Positions 62,607 through 64,000 of a stretch of 64,000 nucleotides of DNA are shown in pieces. Under the pieces are notes generated by a model. The model was not told the origin of the DNA. It saw only the letters and a list, made by a program, of their open reading frames with translations, and ran no database searches. The stretch lies in assembly GCA_021399445.1 (NCBI GenBank), contig JAJTUQ010000006.1:2914001-2978000 (forward strand). The letters are read 5' to 3'. Positions within the stretch are counted from its first letter, which is position 1; each line of letters opens with the position of its first letter. The DNA is from Xylogone sp. PMI_703 (taxonomy: Eukaryota > Ascomycota > Leotiomycetes). The translations under genes were made by a program, and so were the position numbers.

Positions 62607-64000
62607 ATGCTAGAGATGATAAGGGAAGATGACGTTCCTATCCATGATCGCCTCGATAGTTTAGATTTAGAAACCACTATCTCTATCCCACCATCCAGAC
62701 GTTCAACAAAAGATCTTGAACATGCGCCAGATCCAAACCCCAGTACCACAAAATCTGAGCCGGTATCATGGCTTTCTCTCCCTCGAAAATCTCAACTTGT
62801 CATTCTTTTTCTATGTCGGCTGGTCGATTTCCTGCAAGTAGCGTCCTTGCAGCCATACATCTTTTATCAACTCAAGAGCTTCGATACCTCTTTATCTGAT
62901 TCTCAGTTGGCATCTCAAGTTGGGATATTGCAGGGTAGCTTCACAGGTGCACAAGTGATGACGGCGATGTTGTGGGGGAGAGTCGCAGATTCTAGCATTG
63001 GTGGACGGAAACTGGTCCTCCTTGTTGGATTAGGCGGAACAGCGGCTTCCTGCCTGGGTTACGGTTTTGCTACGACTTTTGCGCAGGCAATACTGTGCCG
63101 TGTTTTTGGTGGAGCTGTTAATGGAACGGTTGGAATAATGTAAGTCTCCTGAAGACTTGCTTCGAGAGAACCGTTAACTGAAGGATTGCGATAAGACGGA
63201 CGATAATTGGTGAGATTATAATAGAAAAGAAATACCAATCGCGAGCATTCCTGATACTACCTATGAGCTTTAATGTGGCCGGCATTTTAGGCCCAGGTAG
63301 GAGAATGGCCTTCGAGAATGTGCACAGAGGCTAATAAATCAGTGATGGGAGGGCTGCTGGCAGACCCTGCTAATACTCTGCCTGGACTGTTCGGTCAGGG
63401 TGCTGTCTTTGAAATACATTTGTTACGAAAATACCCATATGCACTACCAAATATCCTCAATTTCATTTTTCTTATGACAGCCTTTGCCATTGTTTTCTTC
63501 GGATTAGAAGAGGTATGCACCAGAATCTAAAGTTCGGTATGACATGGAGGTAACCCTCGGTAGACACTTAAAGAGAGGAAAGGAGAGCCCGACTTCGGCC
63601 TCTACCTAGCAAAAAGGCTCAGGGCTATAATATCTCGTTCACGGGCAAAGGAGTACAGCCAACTAGAGAACGAAAGAGAGCTTGAGGAACCCACAATCTC
63701 GGATGATGCTATCAAAGCTAAATCGACTTATGAAAGCCCACCCCAGAAACTTTCCTTTCGACGAATTTGGACCCCAAACGTCATATTCACACTCGCCACT
63801 ATTACTCTTTTCGAGTTCCACCTGGGGTACGTTACTAAATTATGCATCACGAACAAAATTGCTAATAGATACTTATAGAGCATTCACCAACCTCTGGTCT
63901 CTATTCCTCTCAACACCTCGTCCATCTCCTTCAGACCTTGCCGCGAACCCTTCTTCTCTTCCGTTCTCTTTCACAGGTGGACTAGGCATGCCTGCCTCTA
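62607..64000 (+). CDS. MFS transporter, 3' end beyond the window
   Basis: Exons are 62607-63139, 63196-63296, 63343-63512, 63564-63826 and 63879 onward; each junction is GT-AG and in frame. An acidic cytosolic N-terminus of about 65 residues precedes the membrane part. Helix 1 starts near LVILFLCRLVDFLQVASL. The family signature between helices 2 and 3 is WGRVADSSIGGRK, and helix 5 ends with VAGILGPVMGGLLADP, the antiporter-like motif. A long charged loop (about residues 285-335) precedes the second half. It resembles fungal multidrug-type MFS proteins (YCR023C-like). It probably exports small molecules at the plasma or vacuolar membrane. ATG at 62616 would shorten it by three residues. Its place beside the oxidation and sulfation genes suits an export role. 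Confidence 0.9.

Overview
The window looks like the nuclear DNA of a filamentous ascomycete (Pezizomycotina). The evidence is short introns of about 50-60 bases with GT-AG ends, a broken NACHT-type fungal NLR gene, a secondary-metabolism-like gene group, and a very AT-rich transposon block whose copies differ mainly by C-to-T and G-to-A changes. Those changes are the mark of repeat-induced point mutation (RIP). I cannot name the species.

Layout. (1) 265-3318: a decayed NLR-type gene. (2) About 3.4-49.0 kb: a RIP-degraded transposon compartment. It holds a Fot1/pogo-like DNA transposon with a solo LTR inside it, other solo LTRs, and an intact F-box-like gene (9919-11817) whose 5' end is overlapped by a 387-bp Mutator-type MITE. 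It also holds a nested stack of LTR retrotransposons. A minus-strand Copia element (12917-40613) contains two Ty3/gypsy elements and two solo LTRs. One of those gypsy elements (16192-30331) itself contains another (22385-29227). A fourth gypsy element lies just outside (40758-47541). Paired LTRs and matching target-site duplications (TSDs) support most of these boundaries. (3) About 49.0-64.0 kb: normal-composition genes. These are a secreted Thr/Ser-rich protein, a LigB-type extradiol dioxygenase, a cytochrome P450, a flavin monooxygenase, an arylsulfotransferase-domain protein, a P-loop sulfotransferase and the first part of an MFS transporter. Together they could oxidise, sulfo-conjugate and export a small, possibly aromatic, molecule. 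No polyketide or peptide synthase is in view.

Most notable observation. All four gypsy elements carry, on the strand opposite gag-pol and between pol and the 3' LTR, a collinear reading frame of about 190-207 codons. It encodes a basic N-terminus, a six-position pattern with the spacing of a fungal Zn(2)-Cys(6) cluster (C-X2-C-X6-C-X8-C-X2-C-X8-C) and a charged helical tail. It runs tail-to-tail into the end of pol. RIP has turned many of the cysteines into tyrosines, but the spacing is identical in all four copies. The copy at 46528-47100 keeps all six cysteines and has only two internal stops.
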